From positions 1 to 22,876 of the forward strand of contig JAVWOV010000005.1 in the NCBI GenBank assembly GCA_036636255.1: a DNA stretch of 22,876 nucleotides, read 5' to 3'. Every line of letters begins with the position of its first letter. The first letter of the stretch is position 1. A model generated the notes under the pieces. It saw only the letters and a program-made list of their open reading frames with translations. It searched no databases and was not told the origin of the DNA. Made by a program: the position numbers and the translations under genes. Positions 7,887-14,872 of this stretch are shown here, in pieces. The stretch comes from CALVXC01 sp036636255 (lineage in GTDB: Bacteria; Bacillota_I; Bacilli_A; RF39; UBA660).

Positions 7887-7934
7887 ATCACAAACTAACT
7901 TTTTTATTAATAACTACTCTACAAGGTACATTTT

Positions 7935-7954
7935 AAACTATTAATAGTTTTTTT
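7935..7954 (+). terminator. Second terminator-like hairpin
   Basis: AAACTAT, TA, ATAGTTT followed by four more T. A perfect 7-pair AT-rich stem, only useful in the plus direction. It would act as a backup for the small ORF upstream, or insulate the ORF at 8003. Confidence 0.4.
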
Positions 7955-8002
7955 AACTATACTTTTTTATTAACAAAGAATATTATAATATAGGTGATTA
8001 CG

Positions 8003-8176
8003 ATGAATAATTGGTGGTGTGGTCGAGGAAAATGGTTTATATGTTTATTTATTTGTTCTATCTTATTAATTTACAATGTTATTTTAGCTTTATTTTTATT
8101 AACAAGATTTAATATTTTCCTTATTTTTCTATTTTTAATGCTAATTCTTTGTTCCTTCTTTAGAATAATGTGGTGA
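8003..8176 (+). CDS. Possible small membrane protein, unrecognised
   Basis: 57 residues from the ATG at 8003, which has AGGTGAT at a proper distance; an in-frame GTG at 7994 would be part of that ribosome site. The sequence starts MNNWWCGRGKWF and then consists of two long hydrophobic stretches (residues about 12-34 and 37-54), so it would be a two-helix membrane hairpin. A TATAAT lies at 7984-7989 but leaves almost no leader. The last 36 bases overlap, tail to tail, the end of the spore-coat-like gene on the other strand. No family is recognised. It may be a real small spore or membrane protein or simply a chance ORF, since T-rich DNA readily encodes Leu/Ile/Phe runs. Confidence 0.35.
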   Translation: MNNWWCGRGKWFICLFICSILLIYNVILALFLLTRFNIFLIFLFLMLILCSFFRIMW

Positions 8177-9040
8177 AATAATTTTTTCTGTTTTATAAAG
8201 CATATCTATTTCCCGACTAATAGCTTTACACATAGTATATTCGGAACGATCAAATTCAATTTTATTAGGTAACGAAAGTAAAATAAACAATAACTTTTTT
8301 TCTTCTTCCAATAAAGGATAAGCTGCTTCATAATTTTTTAAAATTTCTTCAAAATCATAATCTAATCCTTGCTTTTTATATAATTTATATATATCAAAAA
8401 TGGGCAAATCAATTTTAGCTTTATCCCAACTTATTAAATATGATTTGTCATTGCGAATAAAATGAGTCAGATCTAGATTATTATGTAAAACAACAAAACG
8501 TTGTTTTTTTTTAGTAGCCATTATTTTTTGCCATTTTTCTAATTCACCAGTGCAATAATTTAAAGCACCATATATTTTAGAAATATTACGAGCAAATAAA
8601 TATTCAGCCGGGCTCATAAATACTTTTGTTTCTATAACACTAATTATATCATTATAATAACTAACTAAATATTTTATATTATTAGCTATATCTTCATATA
8701 TTTTTTTATAATCATCTTCATCAATTTCCTTAAAATGAGTTGTTTTATTATGAAGTAAACTAACAAGATTAATCATATCAGTCATTTTTTGCTCTGCTGG
8801 GGTAGTCACTTCTTTTATATACTCTGTTATTTCATAATCATCAGTTGTTGATATGATTTTTGGATAATAATTAAAATTACGTGATTTTAAATAAGCAAAA
8901 ATACTAGCATTAGCACTTCTGTTTTTTTCTTTAACAACAATATTTTGTTCTTTAGTTTTTACAATGGTTACTTTACCACGTATTTCATAACTACAAGGAT
9001 GAAGACCAGCTTGTTTTAAGTAATCATTTATTCTTAGCAT
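8141..9040 (-). CDS. YsxE/CotS-like spore coat protein, kinase fold without catalytic residues
   Basis: 299 residues of the aminoglycoside-phosphotransferase/CotS superfamily. The N-lobe contains IVVKEKN (lysine strand), and the pseudo-catalytic loop is VLHNNLDLTHFI at 184-195, where active members have H-x-D-x4-N; here Asp is Asn188 and the Asn is His193. The metal-binding strand is ISWDKAKIDLPIFDIYKLY. The gene overlaps the SpoVID-like gene by 17 bases, the same partnership as spoVID-ysxE of B. subtilis, so a role in assembly of the spore coat by the mother cell is likely. No strong ribosome site precedes the ATG, consistent with translational coupling. Phosphotransfer activity looks unlikely from the missing Asp. 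Confidence 0.75.
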   Translation of the reverse strand: MLRINDYLKQAGLHPCSYEIRGKVTIVKTKEQNIVVKEKNRSANASIFAYLKSRNFNYYPKIISTTDDYEITEYIKEVTTPAEQKMTDMINLVSLLHNKTTHFKEIDEDDYKKIYEDIANNIKYLVSYYNDIISVIETKVFMSPAEYLFARNISKIYGALNYCTGELEKWQKIMATKKKQRFVVLHNNLDLTHFIRNDKSYLISWDKAKIDLPIFDIYKLYKKQGLDYDFEEILKNYEAAYPLLEEEKKLLFILLSLPNKIEFDRSEYTMCKAISREIDMLYKTEKIISPHYSKEGTKN

Positions 9041-9701
9041 TATTCTGTTGGGGTATTATTAATTTATCGCCTATTTTTAATTCTTTTATATCATTATATT
9101 GCTCTAAGTCATCTTTAGTAATATTATATTTTTGTAATATTAATTCTAAATTATCTGATTCTCTTACAATATAAATTTGATAAGTAGCGTATGTCTCCCT
9201 ACTTTCATCTAAATCATCAAAAATAGTACTAATTATTTCGTTACTTGCTTGACTCTGCTCACGATTAGAAATAACATTTTCTTCTTTTTCTTGACGATCA
9301 ATTAAATCATCATTAGTAATTACTTCTTTTACAACTGTTTTTTTCTCTATAACTTGTGAGTCTTTCGCTATTTTCTTTTCTTCTATTTTATCAATTAACA
9401 CTTCAATATTAACGGATAAAACATTATTATTAATAATTTCATAATAAAAATCATCAATATCTACCGTTATATTATTTAACAAATATTTTTCATCAATATT
9501 AATATCAAATGGTAAATTAAAAGAAAATTTTTCGGTATCGACACTCATATCAGCCATTTTATATTCACCACTTATGATAAATTCACCAGTTATTAATGAT
9601 TCTTGCTCTAAATGAAGGGAATGTTCTAAAGAAATACTAACAATTTCTGATAAATTTGTTTTAAAAATTATTTCTTTTTTAAAGGGAATTACTTTTTTCA
9701 T
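9024..9701 (-). CDS. spoVID: SpoVID-like spore envelope assembly protein with C-terminal LysM
   Basis: 225 residues from the ATG at 9701, preceded by GAGTGAT; an ATG at 9719 (adding MKASDK) lacks a ribosome site. The N-terminal domain (SEIVSISLEHSLHL, ITGEFIISGEYKM, FSFNLPFDINI) matches the beta-rich SpoVID/SafA-docking type domain. A charged low-complexity linker (IEEKKIAKDSQ to EENVISN) leads to a C-terminal LysM domain (IYIVRESDNLELILQKYNI to GDKLIIPQ). In B. subtilis SpoVID connects the coat to the forespore and controls encasement; its LysM binds lipid II. The gene is shorter than SpoVID of Bacillus (575 residues), mainly in the linker. It ends in TGA inside the start region of the YsxE/CotS-like gene. 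Confidence 0.75.
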   Translation of the reverse strand: MKKVIPFKKEIIFKTNLSEIVSISLEHSLHLEQESLITGEFIISGEYKMADMSVDTEKFSFNLPFDINIDEKYLLNNITVDIDDFYYEIINNNVLSVNIEVLIDKIEEKKIAKDSQVIEKKTVVKEVITNDDLIDRQEKEENVISNREQSQASNEIISTIFDDLDESRETYATYQIYIVRESDNLELILQKYNITKDDLEQYNDIKELKIGDKLIIPQQNNAKNK

Positions 9702-9730
9702 TTTATCACTCGCTTTCATTTAATTATATT

Positions 9731-9757
9731 AAAAAAAGCATAAATTATGCCTTTTTA
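9731..9757. terminator. Bidirectional terminator between the lon unit and spoVID
   Basis: AAAAAAAGCATA, short AT loop, TATGCCTTTTT: a compact hairpin between an A-run and a T-run, 3 bases past the stop of the unrecognised gene. It separates lon and its partner from the coat genes, which therefore probably have their own sporulation promoter; none could be assigned with confidence. Confidence 0.7.
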
Positions 9758-9759
9758 TA

Positions 9760-10620
9760 TTACTCTATTTCTTTTTGATTATTTTTTAAAAATTCTAATC
9801 TTTTAACAAAGTGTTTTTTTTCTGCTATAAATTCATTTCGTTCTTTACGTTTAATAAAGCAATTTTTTTCACAATTTTCATCTATTATTTCCTGATTTCT
9901 CCTTAAAATAATGGGTGATTCTAAAAAGAAATCAGGACATTGATATAAAATTATACTAAGAGTGGTAAAATATTTAATATCAAATAATAAATATTTCTTA
10001 TTTTGGGTAAATTTTGTTTCATCAGTTAAACTTTTTATTACATAATCATCAAATGTGAAAATATTACCTAATAATTTAAATTTATTTTGTTTACTTATTC
10101 CTGTCAAGTCAGATTCAATACCTCTAGCTATTAATTGTAATTTACAATATAAATCAAAATTAATATCATTGATTTCATTACTTTTCACTATATTATTTTT
10201 GATAATTAGTAAATTATATACCTCTAAGCCAAATTTAGCTATTATTGTTTCTTTGAAATAATTAAGTAATTCAATAATATTTTTTATTGATTCTTCACGT
10301 AAAATTATTTTTTTAAGTCGTTTATATTCAGTAATCATATCTATTACGCCAAAATCTTCATAGTCTAAAATTTGTTGCATTATACAATATAAAATTTTAC
10401 TATTTTGTCCAGCATTATTTTGTTTTAATTTAGTAATATCTTTTCTTATATCGGATGAATATATTAAACTACCCGTATTTTTAATAGTCTTATAGTGTTC
10501 TATTTTTGCTTCTGGCTGATTAGAATAGTATAATAAATCACGTAAATATTCCTTTAAATCATATATTTTAATTTCATCAGATAATTCATCTTCAAACATA
10601 TTTCTATTAGGTATTATCAT
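9760..10620 (-). CDS. Unrecognised protein encoded directly after lon
   Basis: 286 residues, no family recognised. The protein is predicted soluble and largely alpha-helical, with no signal peptide or membrane segment. Features visible: an N-terminal acidic stretch (MFEDELSDEIKIYDLKEYL), several Ile/Leu-rich helices (IKNIIELLNYFKETIIAKFG), and a basic C-terminus with a Cys pair (NCEKNCFIKRKERNEFIAEK) that could bind a metal only with further ligands. It starts 3 bases after the lon stop, so the two are co-transcribed, and a terminator follows its own stop. The position between lon and two spore-coat genes suggests, but does not show, a sporulation role or a Lon partner. Confidence 0.6.
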   Translation of the reverse strand: MIIPNRNMFEDELSDEIKIYDLKEYLRDLLYYSNQPEAKIEHYKTIKNTGSLIYSSDIRKDITKLKQNNAGQNSKILYCIMQQILDYEDFGVIDMITEYKRLKKIILREESIKNIIELLNYFKETIIAKFGLEVYNLLIIKNNIVKSNEINDINFDLYCKLQLIARGIESDLTGISKQNKFKLLGNIFTFDDYVIKSLTDETKFTQNKKYLLFDIKYFTTLSIILYQCPDFFLESPIILRRNQEIIDENCEKNCFIKRKERNEFIAEKKHFVKRLEFLKNNQKEIE

Positions 10621-10623
10621 TTT

Positions 10624-12963
10624 TTATCTCTTTTCTTTTTTGTTAGCAAAAATATAATCATAAATTTGATCATATTTGGTAACAGGTAAATAGTTAATAT
10701 CTTTTTTTATTTCGCTTGGTACCTCTTCTAAATCATTTAAATTATCTTTTGGAATAATAATTGTTTTAATACCAAAGCGATGAGCTCCAATACTTTTTTC
10801 TTTTAAACCACCAATAGGAAGTACTTTACCACGCAAGGTAATTTCGCCAGTCATAGCTAAATGATTATCAACTGGTTTATTAATTAAAGCGCTTATTAAA
10901 GCTGTTGTTATAGTTATTCCAGCACTTGGACCATCTTTTGGTACAGCGCCTTCAGGAACATGAAGATGAATGTCATTTTCATTTAGTAATTGTTTGTTTA
11001 TTTTAAATAAAGTACTATTAGCCTTAATATAACTTAAGGCTATTTGCGCACTTTCCTTCATTACTTCGCCTAGTGATCCTGTTAAAATCAAATCTCCTTT
11101 TCCTTGATAAAAAGTAACCTCTATTGATAATGTATCACCACCACAATAAGTATAGGCAAGGCCTGTTACAACGCCAATATTACTATTTCCTAAGGAACTT
11201 TTTAAATGATATTTCTTTTTTCCTAAATATTTCAAAAGATTTTTTTCAGTTATATTTATTACATTTATTTTTATATTATTAACAATTAACGATGTAACAA
11301 CTTTTCGAACAATTTTAGCGATTTGTCGTTCTAATTCTCTCACCCCAGCTTCTTTCGTATAACATCTGATAATAGTTAAGATAGCTTCGTCAGTAAAATT
11401 AAAATGTTTTTTATTTATACCGTGTTCTTGGCATACTTTTCTTATTAAGTGATTTTTCCCAATATGAAGTTTTTCATATTCTGTATAACTTGATAAGTGT
11501 ACTATTTCAAGACGATCTTTTAAAGCTTCCGGAATATCATTTATATAATTAGCTGTAGCAATAAACATAACATTTGACAAATCATATTCTTCTTCAATGT
11601 AATTATCACTGAAATATTTATTTTGTTTTGGATCTAATATTTCTAACAAAGCGCTAGCCGGATCACCTTTGAGATCTTTAGTCATTTTATCTATTTCATC
11701 AATCAAAAAAACCGGATTAGAACTTTTAGCTTTTTTCATTGATTGAATAATTCGACCAGGACTCGATCCTAAATATGTTTTACGGTGACCAATTATTTCA
11801 GCCTCATCGTTTATACCACCTACTGACATTTTAACAAAATTACGATTAATAGCACTAGCAATAGAAATAGCTAAAGAAGTTTTTCCAACTCCTGGTGGTC
11901 CTACCAAGCAAATAATAGGAGCACGCATATTATTTGTCATTTTCTTGACAGCGAGAAATTCAATTATTCTGGTTTTCACCTTTTCTAAACCATAATGTGA
12001 TTCGTTTAATTTAGTTTTTACTTTATTAAAATCATCAACATCATTAGTATAAATCTGCCAAGGAAGCTCTAACAACCAATCAATATAATTTGTTATCAAA
12101 CTAATTTCCGATGACATAGATGATAAACTTTCATATCTTTGTAATTCAATTTTTATTCGCTCTTTTATTTTTAAAGGGGCTTTTAATTCACTTATTTTTT
12201 TATTAATTATCTCTATTTCGGTTTCTTTAGTACTTATTTCGCCTAGTTCTTCCTTAATAAATTTTAATTTTTCACGTAATAAATATTCTTTTTGATTATG
12301 ATCAATTTGATCTTTTATTTTATTATCAATTTTGTTTTCAATACTAAATTGTTCCATTTCCTGATAAATATCTTCTAAAATCATTTGAAATCTTTGATTA
12401 GGTGAAGAAGTTTTTAAATATTCATAGCCGCGCTTACATGATGATGGTAAATGTGGAACAATTATATCCGTCATTTTTGACAAATTATTTACGTTTGTTA
12501 TTAACGATAAAACAGTATTACTGAGATATGGTATTTTTTTAATGGCTTTTTCTAATTCACGATATAGTTTATTAGTAAAAATAGTTTCATTGGTAGCATC
12601 AATTTTTTCTTCTTCTATTTCTGATACAATTGCTTCAAGCAATTCATCTCTCCTATTTAAATTTAAATACTCATAAATTTTCGCTCTTTTGATTCCTTGA
12701 AAAATAACTCTTGTTTTTCCATTGGGTAATTCTATTTTGTGATTTATTTTGGCAATAACGCCTATTTTTGAAAGTTTCTTCAAATTAGGTTCTTCTTCTA
12801 ATAAATCAAGATTACTAACAATAAGGATTTTATTATTATGAAATAGTTTGGCTATTTCTATAATGTTTTTATTAATATTATTATCAAATTCTAAGCGTAC
12901 TTCGTTATTAGGAAGTAAAATAATTTTAGGTAATATAATAACGGGTAAGTCGGTTTTTAACAA
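10624..12963 (-). CDS. lon: ATP-dependent protease La (LonA)
   Basis: 779 residues, the usual length of LonA, a cytoplasmic hexameric AAA+ protease that degrades misfolded and regulatory proteins. Order of parts: N-terminal substrate-binding LON domain (1-200, starting with LPVIILPKIILLPNNEVRLE), coiled-coil linker (about 200-300), AAA+ module with Walker A GPPGVGKT at 355-362 and Walker B VFLIDEID at 418-425, sensor region, and the C-terminal protease domain with catalytic Ser680 (PKDGPSAG) and Lys723 (GGLKEK). All key residues are intact. The start is TTG at 12963, fixed by AGGAGGTG six bases before it. A near-consensus promoter lies just upstream; no CtsR or HrcA/CIRCE operator was seen. 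Confidence 0.98.
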   Translation of the reverse strand: MLKTDLPVIILPKIILLPNNEVRLEFDNNINKNIIEIAKLFHNNKILIVSNLDLLEEEPNLKKLSKIGVIAKINHKIELPNGKTRVIFQGIKRAKIYEYLNLNRRDELLEAIVSEIEEEKIDATNETIFTNKLYRELEKAIKKIPYLSNTVLSLITNVNNLSKMTDIIVPHLPSSCKRGYEYLKTSSPNQRFQMILEDIYQEMEQFSIENKIDNKIKDQIDHNQKEYLLREKLKFIKEELGEISTKETEIEIINKKISELKAPLKIKERIKIELQRYESLSSMSSEISLITNYIDWLLELPWQIYTNDVDDFNKVKTKLNESHYGLEKVKTRIIEFLAVKKMTNNMRAPIICLVGPPGVGKTSLAISIASAINRNFVKMSVGGINDEAEIIGHRKTYLGSSPGRIIQSMKKAKSSNPVFLIDEIDKMTKDLKGDPASALLEILDPKQNKYFSDNYIEEEYDLSNVMFIATANYINDIPEALKDRLEIVHLSSYTEYEKLHIGKNHLIRKVCQEHGINKKHFNFTDEAILTIIRCYTKEAGVRELERQIAKIVRKVVTSLIVNNIKINVINITEKNLLKYLGKKKYHLKSSLGNSNIGVVTGLAYTYCGGDTLSIEVTFYQGKGDLILTGSLGEVMKESAQIALSYIKANSTLFKINKQLLNENDIHLHVPEGAVPKDGPSAGITITTALISALINKPVDNHLAMTGEITLRGKVLPIGGLKEKSIGAHRFGIKTIIIPKDNLNDLEEVPSEIKKDINYLPVTKYDQIYDYIFANKKEKR

Positions 12964-12992
12964 AGTAACACCTCCTAATAAAATTGATATTT

Positions 12993-13021
12993 ATTATAAT
13001 ACAAGTGCGTTTAAATGTCTA
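12993..13021 (-). promoter_or_regulatory. Promoter of lon
   Basis: Minus-strand TAGACA (13016-13021), 17-base spacer, TATAAT (12993-12998): a one-mismatch match to the housekeeping consensus, about 30 bases upstream of the TTG start. The sequence between here and spoVG (13022-13207) is AT-rich with no other feature I could identify. Confidence 0.7.
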
Positions 13022-13207
13022 TGCTTTAAGGTTAATTTGTAATATTAATTTTATTATTGTAGATTGAAAAAATAAAATCGGTTTATAACAGAGTTTAGTC
13101 TTGCAAGTATTATTCCACTGAACAATTGTATTTACTTTTGCGTTAAACGTTAATTTCATTATATAAAAAGCTGGTAGGTTTACTAATTTAAAAGATTACT
13201 TTTATAC

Positions 13208-13232
13208 AAAAAAAACTCTATTCGAGTTTTTT
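13208..13232. terminator. Terminator at the end of spoVG
   Basis: AAAAAACTC, loop TATTC or GAATA depending on strand, GAGTTTTTT. It overlaps the spoVG stop codon on the minus strand and has A- and T-runs on both sides, so it can act in both directions. Confidence 0.75.
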
Positions 13233-13488
13233 ATTCTTCGTTTTTAAATGCTTCTAAAATATCGTCTTCAAACATTTTTCTAGCTTCCTGGTTAATTGGA
13301 TGTGCAATATCCCTATAACCACCAGTTGCTGTTTTACGACTTGGCATTGCGATAAATAAACCATTATCCCCTTCAATAATCCTAATATCATGAATTGCAA
13401 AACAATCGTCAATTAAAACGGAAGCTGTACCCTTCATTCTAGAATCTTCTTTTTCAACCTTGCGTACATTTACAGATGTAATTTTCAA
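13231..13488 (-). CDS. spoVG: SpoVG family RNA-binding regulator
   Basis: 85 residues matching SpoVG over its entire length: MKITSVNVRKVEKEDSRMKG, then ASVLIDDCFAIHDIRIIEG, NGLFIAMPSRKT and RDIAHPINQEAR, the most conserved blocks. SpoVG is a small nucleic-acid-binding protein, first known as a sporulation stage V gene and later as a post-transcriptional regulator of surface and virulence genes in Firmicutes. The start is TTG at 13488 with GGGAGAG six to seven bases before it. It has its own promoter (13526-13554) and terminator, so it is monocistronic. The conserved core is intact and the assignment is secure. Confidence 0.96.
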   Translation of the reverse strand: MKITSVNVRKVEKEDSRMKGTASVLIDDCFAIHDIRIIEGDNGLFIAMPSRKTATGGYRDIAHPINQEARKMFEDDILEAFKNEE

Positions 13489-13501
13489 GTATATCTCTCC
13501 C

Positions 13502-13554
13502 TTCAGTATATAGTATTACACTTTCAGTATATATTACTTCATTTTAAATTGCAA
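13502..13554 (-). promoter_or_regulatory. spoVG promoter with duplicated TATACTGAA element
   Basis: Minus-strand TTGCAA (13549-13554), 17 bases, TATACT (13526-13531). The sequence TATATACTGAA occurs twice, at 13502-13512 and 13524-13534 (22 bases apart), the upstream copy covering the -10. This may be a duplicated regulatory half-site or a repeated -10 region. Confidence 0.5.
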
Positions 13555-13786
13555 CCCTTTTTATGTGAAAACTATTTTTTTTACCGATTTTTAGTGATTT
13601 TATAGCTAAATTTAACTATTTAATCATTTTTTTAGGGTATTTGCTATATTATATAGCTATTTTGAGAATTATTAATCTTTTATACTTGATATGAAAATAA
13701 CAAAAGTTTATTCTTTTTTAATTATTTTTTAAAATATCATTTTTTATTAGTTAACTATTTTAAATAAGCTTTATTTTAATAGTTTT
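13555..13786. other. AT-rich intergenic region between spoVG and veg
   Basis: About 230 bases of almost pure A/T with stops in all frames. The one structure seen is an imperfect inverted repeat near 13753-13787 (AACTATT ... AATAGTT around AAGCTT, followed by T-rich DNA on the plus strand), directly after the veg stop; it could be a weak terminator. No gene or RNA was recognised. Confidence 0.4.
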
Positions 13787-14008
13787 TTAATAATTTATTT
13801 TAATAGTTTTAGTTATTATATCTGAATAAGAAAATGATTTTATTTCCAAATTTTTATCATCAAGCATTTCTACTAAAAAGATATAATTATAAAGTTCTTT
13901 TATTCTAACATTATAACTTTCATATTTGTTACGACCTAAGTTATATTTTATCGTCACATCGGCGCCTATATGGGTATTTAATTCTTCCTTGACTAAATTA
14001 ATATTCAT
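13787..14008 (-). CDS. veg: Veg family protein
   Basis: 73 residues resembling Veg of B. subtilis (86 residues; DUF1021): IGADVTIKYNLGRNKYESYN, a middle strand IKELYNYIFLVEM, and the conserved end SFSYSDIITKTIKI. Veg proteins are small beta-barrel (Sm/SH3-like) factors linked to biofilm gene expression and early spore outgrowth. The gene lies 3 bases after yabG, whose AGGTGA stop region serves as its ribosome site, so the two are transcribed and translated together, as in the yabG-veg arrangement of Bacillus. It lacks the last ten or so residues found in Bacillus. Confidence 0.88.
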   Translation of the reverse strand: MNINLVKEELNTHIGADVTIKYNLGRNKYESYNVRIKELYNYIFLVEMLDDKNLEIKSFSYSDIITKTIKINY

Positions 14009-14011
14009 TTT

Positions 14012-14797
14012 TCACCTCGGATATCCTATGTACATAGTTCCTTTTGTTTTAATGCCCCCTATGCCATCTTTACCATATTTTGTATAATCTAATATACCTT
14101 TTAAATCTATGTCTTGTGTGATGTCGGCTAGACTCATTTTGGTAGCAATTATAGCTGGATCTAAAGCATGAATATTAATTCTTCGAGGGCTTGAAGCAAA
14201 ATTAGCCCCTGCTTTTATTAATTCCTCATAGTCTGATTGACAAGCTCCGGCAATGATAATTAATTTTTCATGACTACTTTCATACTTACGTGCTTCTTTA
14301 ATTGCTTCAACAAAGTTACGACTATTTTTATAGGAATTTAAATTATCCATAGTTCCCTTTCGTTTATAATAAGCATCATGACCAGTTATTACAACAATGT
14401 TAGGATTGTATTCTGCTAATAGCTCTTTTATTTTATAAGGAATTTGGTCTTCTTTTTCTTTAATGCCCATAGCTGCAATATTAATTTGCTCATAATATTT
14501 TAAACATCTATTTAAATAATCTGTATCACCATCAATATGTAAAATTTTACCTGGTAAATAAAAATAGTCATTACGATTTAATTCACATTTTTCCTTTATT
14601 CTACTTAAAAAAGGTTCTTCTTCTTCAATATCTTCTGTTTCGTCATATTTTTTTAAATCATTAATTTTACTATCAGCATATAATCTTATATTTATGCCTT
14701 TTAGATAACAAATACCATCTTTAATATCAATTATATTAAAGACCATATCATTACTATGTGAATTCCTGGTTACTAAATCACCTTTTTGTAATTCCAT
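14012..14797 (-). CDS. yabG: Sporulation peptidase YabG
   Basis: 261 residues from the ATG at 14797 (GGGTGAT before it); a TTG at 14809 would add MGDK but lacks a ribosome site. The YabG pattern is clear: an SH3-like N-terminus (LQKGDLVTRNSHSNDMVFNI), GKILHIDGDTDYLNRCL, VVITGHDAYYKR and the C-terminal IIAGACQSDYEELIKAGANF followed by SSPRRINIHALDP. YabG is a cysteine protease made in the mother cell that trims coat proteins (SafA, SpoIVA) in Bacillus and processes CspBA/SleC precursors in Clostridioides; the Cys of AGACQS is the likely nucleophile. A CATATAAT box, compatible with sigma-E/K-type -10 sequences, lies just upstream near 14816. The gene ends in TGA, showing TGA is a stop here. Confidence 0.92.
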   Translation of the reverse strand: MELQKGDLVTRNSHSNDMVFNIIDIKDGICYLKGINIRLYADSKINDLKKYDETEDIEEEEPFLSRIKEKCELNRNDYFYLPGKILHIDGDTDYLNRCLKYYEQINIAAMGIKEKEDQIPYKIKELLAEYNPNIVVITGHDAYYKRKGTMDNLNSYKNSRNFVEAIKEARKYESSHEKLIIIAGACQSDYEELIKAGANFASSPRRINIHALDPAIIATKMSLADITQDIDLKGILDYTKYGKDGIGGIKTKGTMYIGYPR

Positions 14798-14842
14798 CTT
14801 ATCACCCAAATAATTATATGTTGTTCTAATTATTTAATGATT

Positions 14843-14872
14843 AAAAAAAACTGAATATCAGTTTATTTTTTT
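14843..14872. terminator. Terminator of the rimP-nusA-infB operon
   Basis: AAAAAACTGA, loop ATA/TAT, TCAGTTT with A- and T-runs. On the minus strand the hairpin begins within the infB stop codon and ends in eight T, a strong terminator between infB and yabG. Confidence 0.8.

Noticed and set aside
12964..13230. Heat-shock operator (CIRCE or CtsR) before lon
   Set aside because: No CIRCE inverted repeat or GGTCAAA tandem heptads; only a housekeeping-type promoter is visible.
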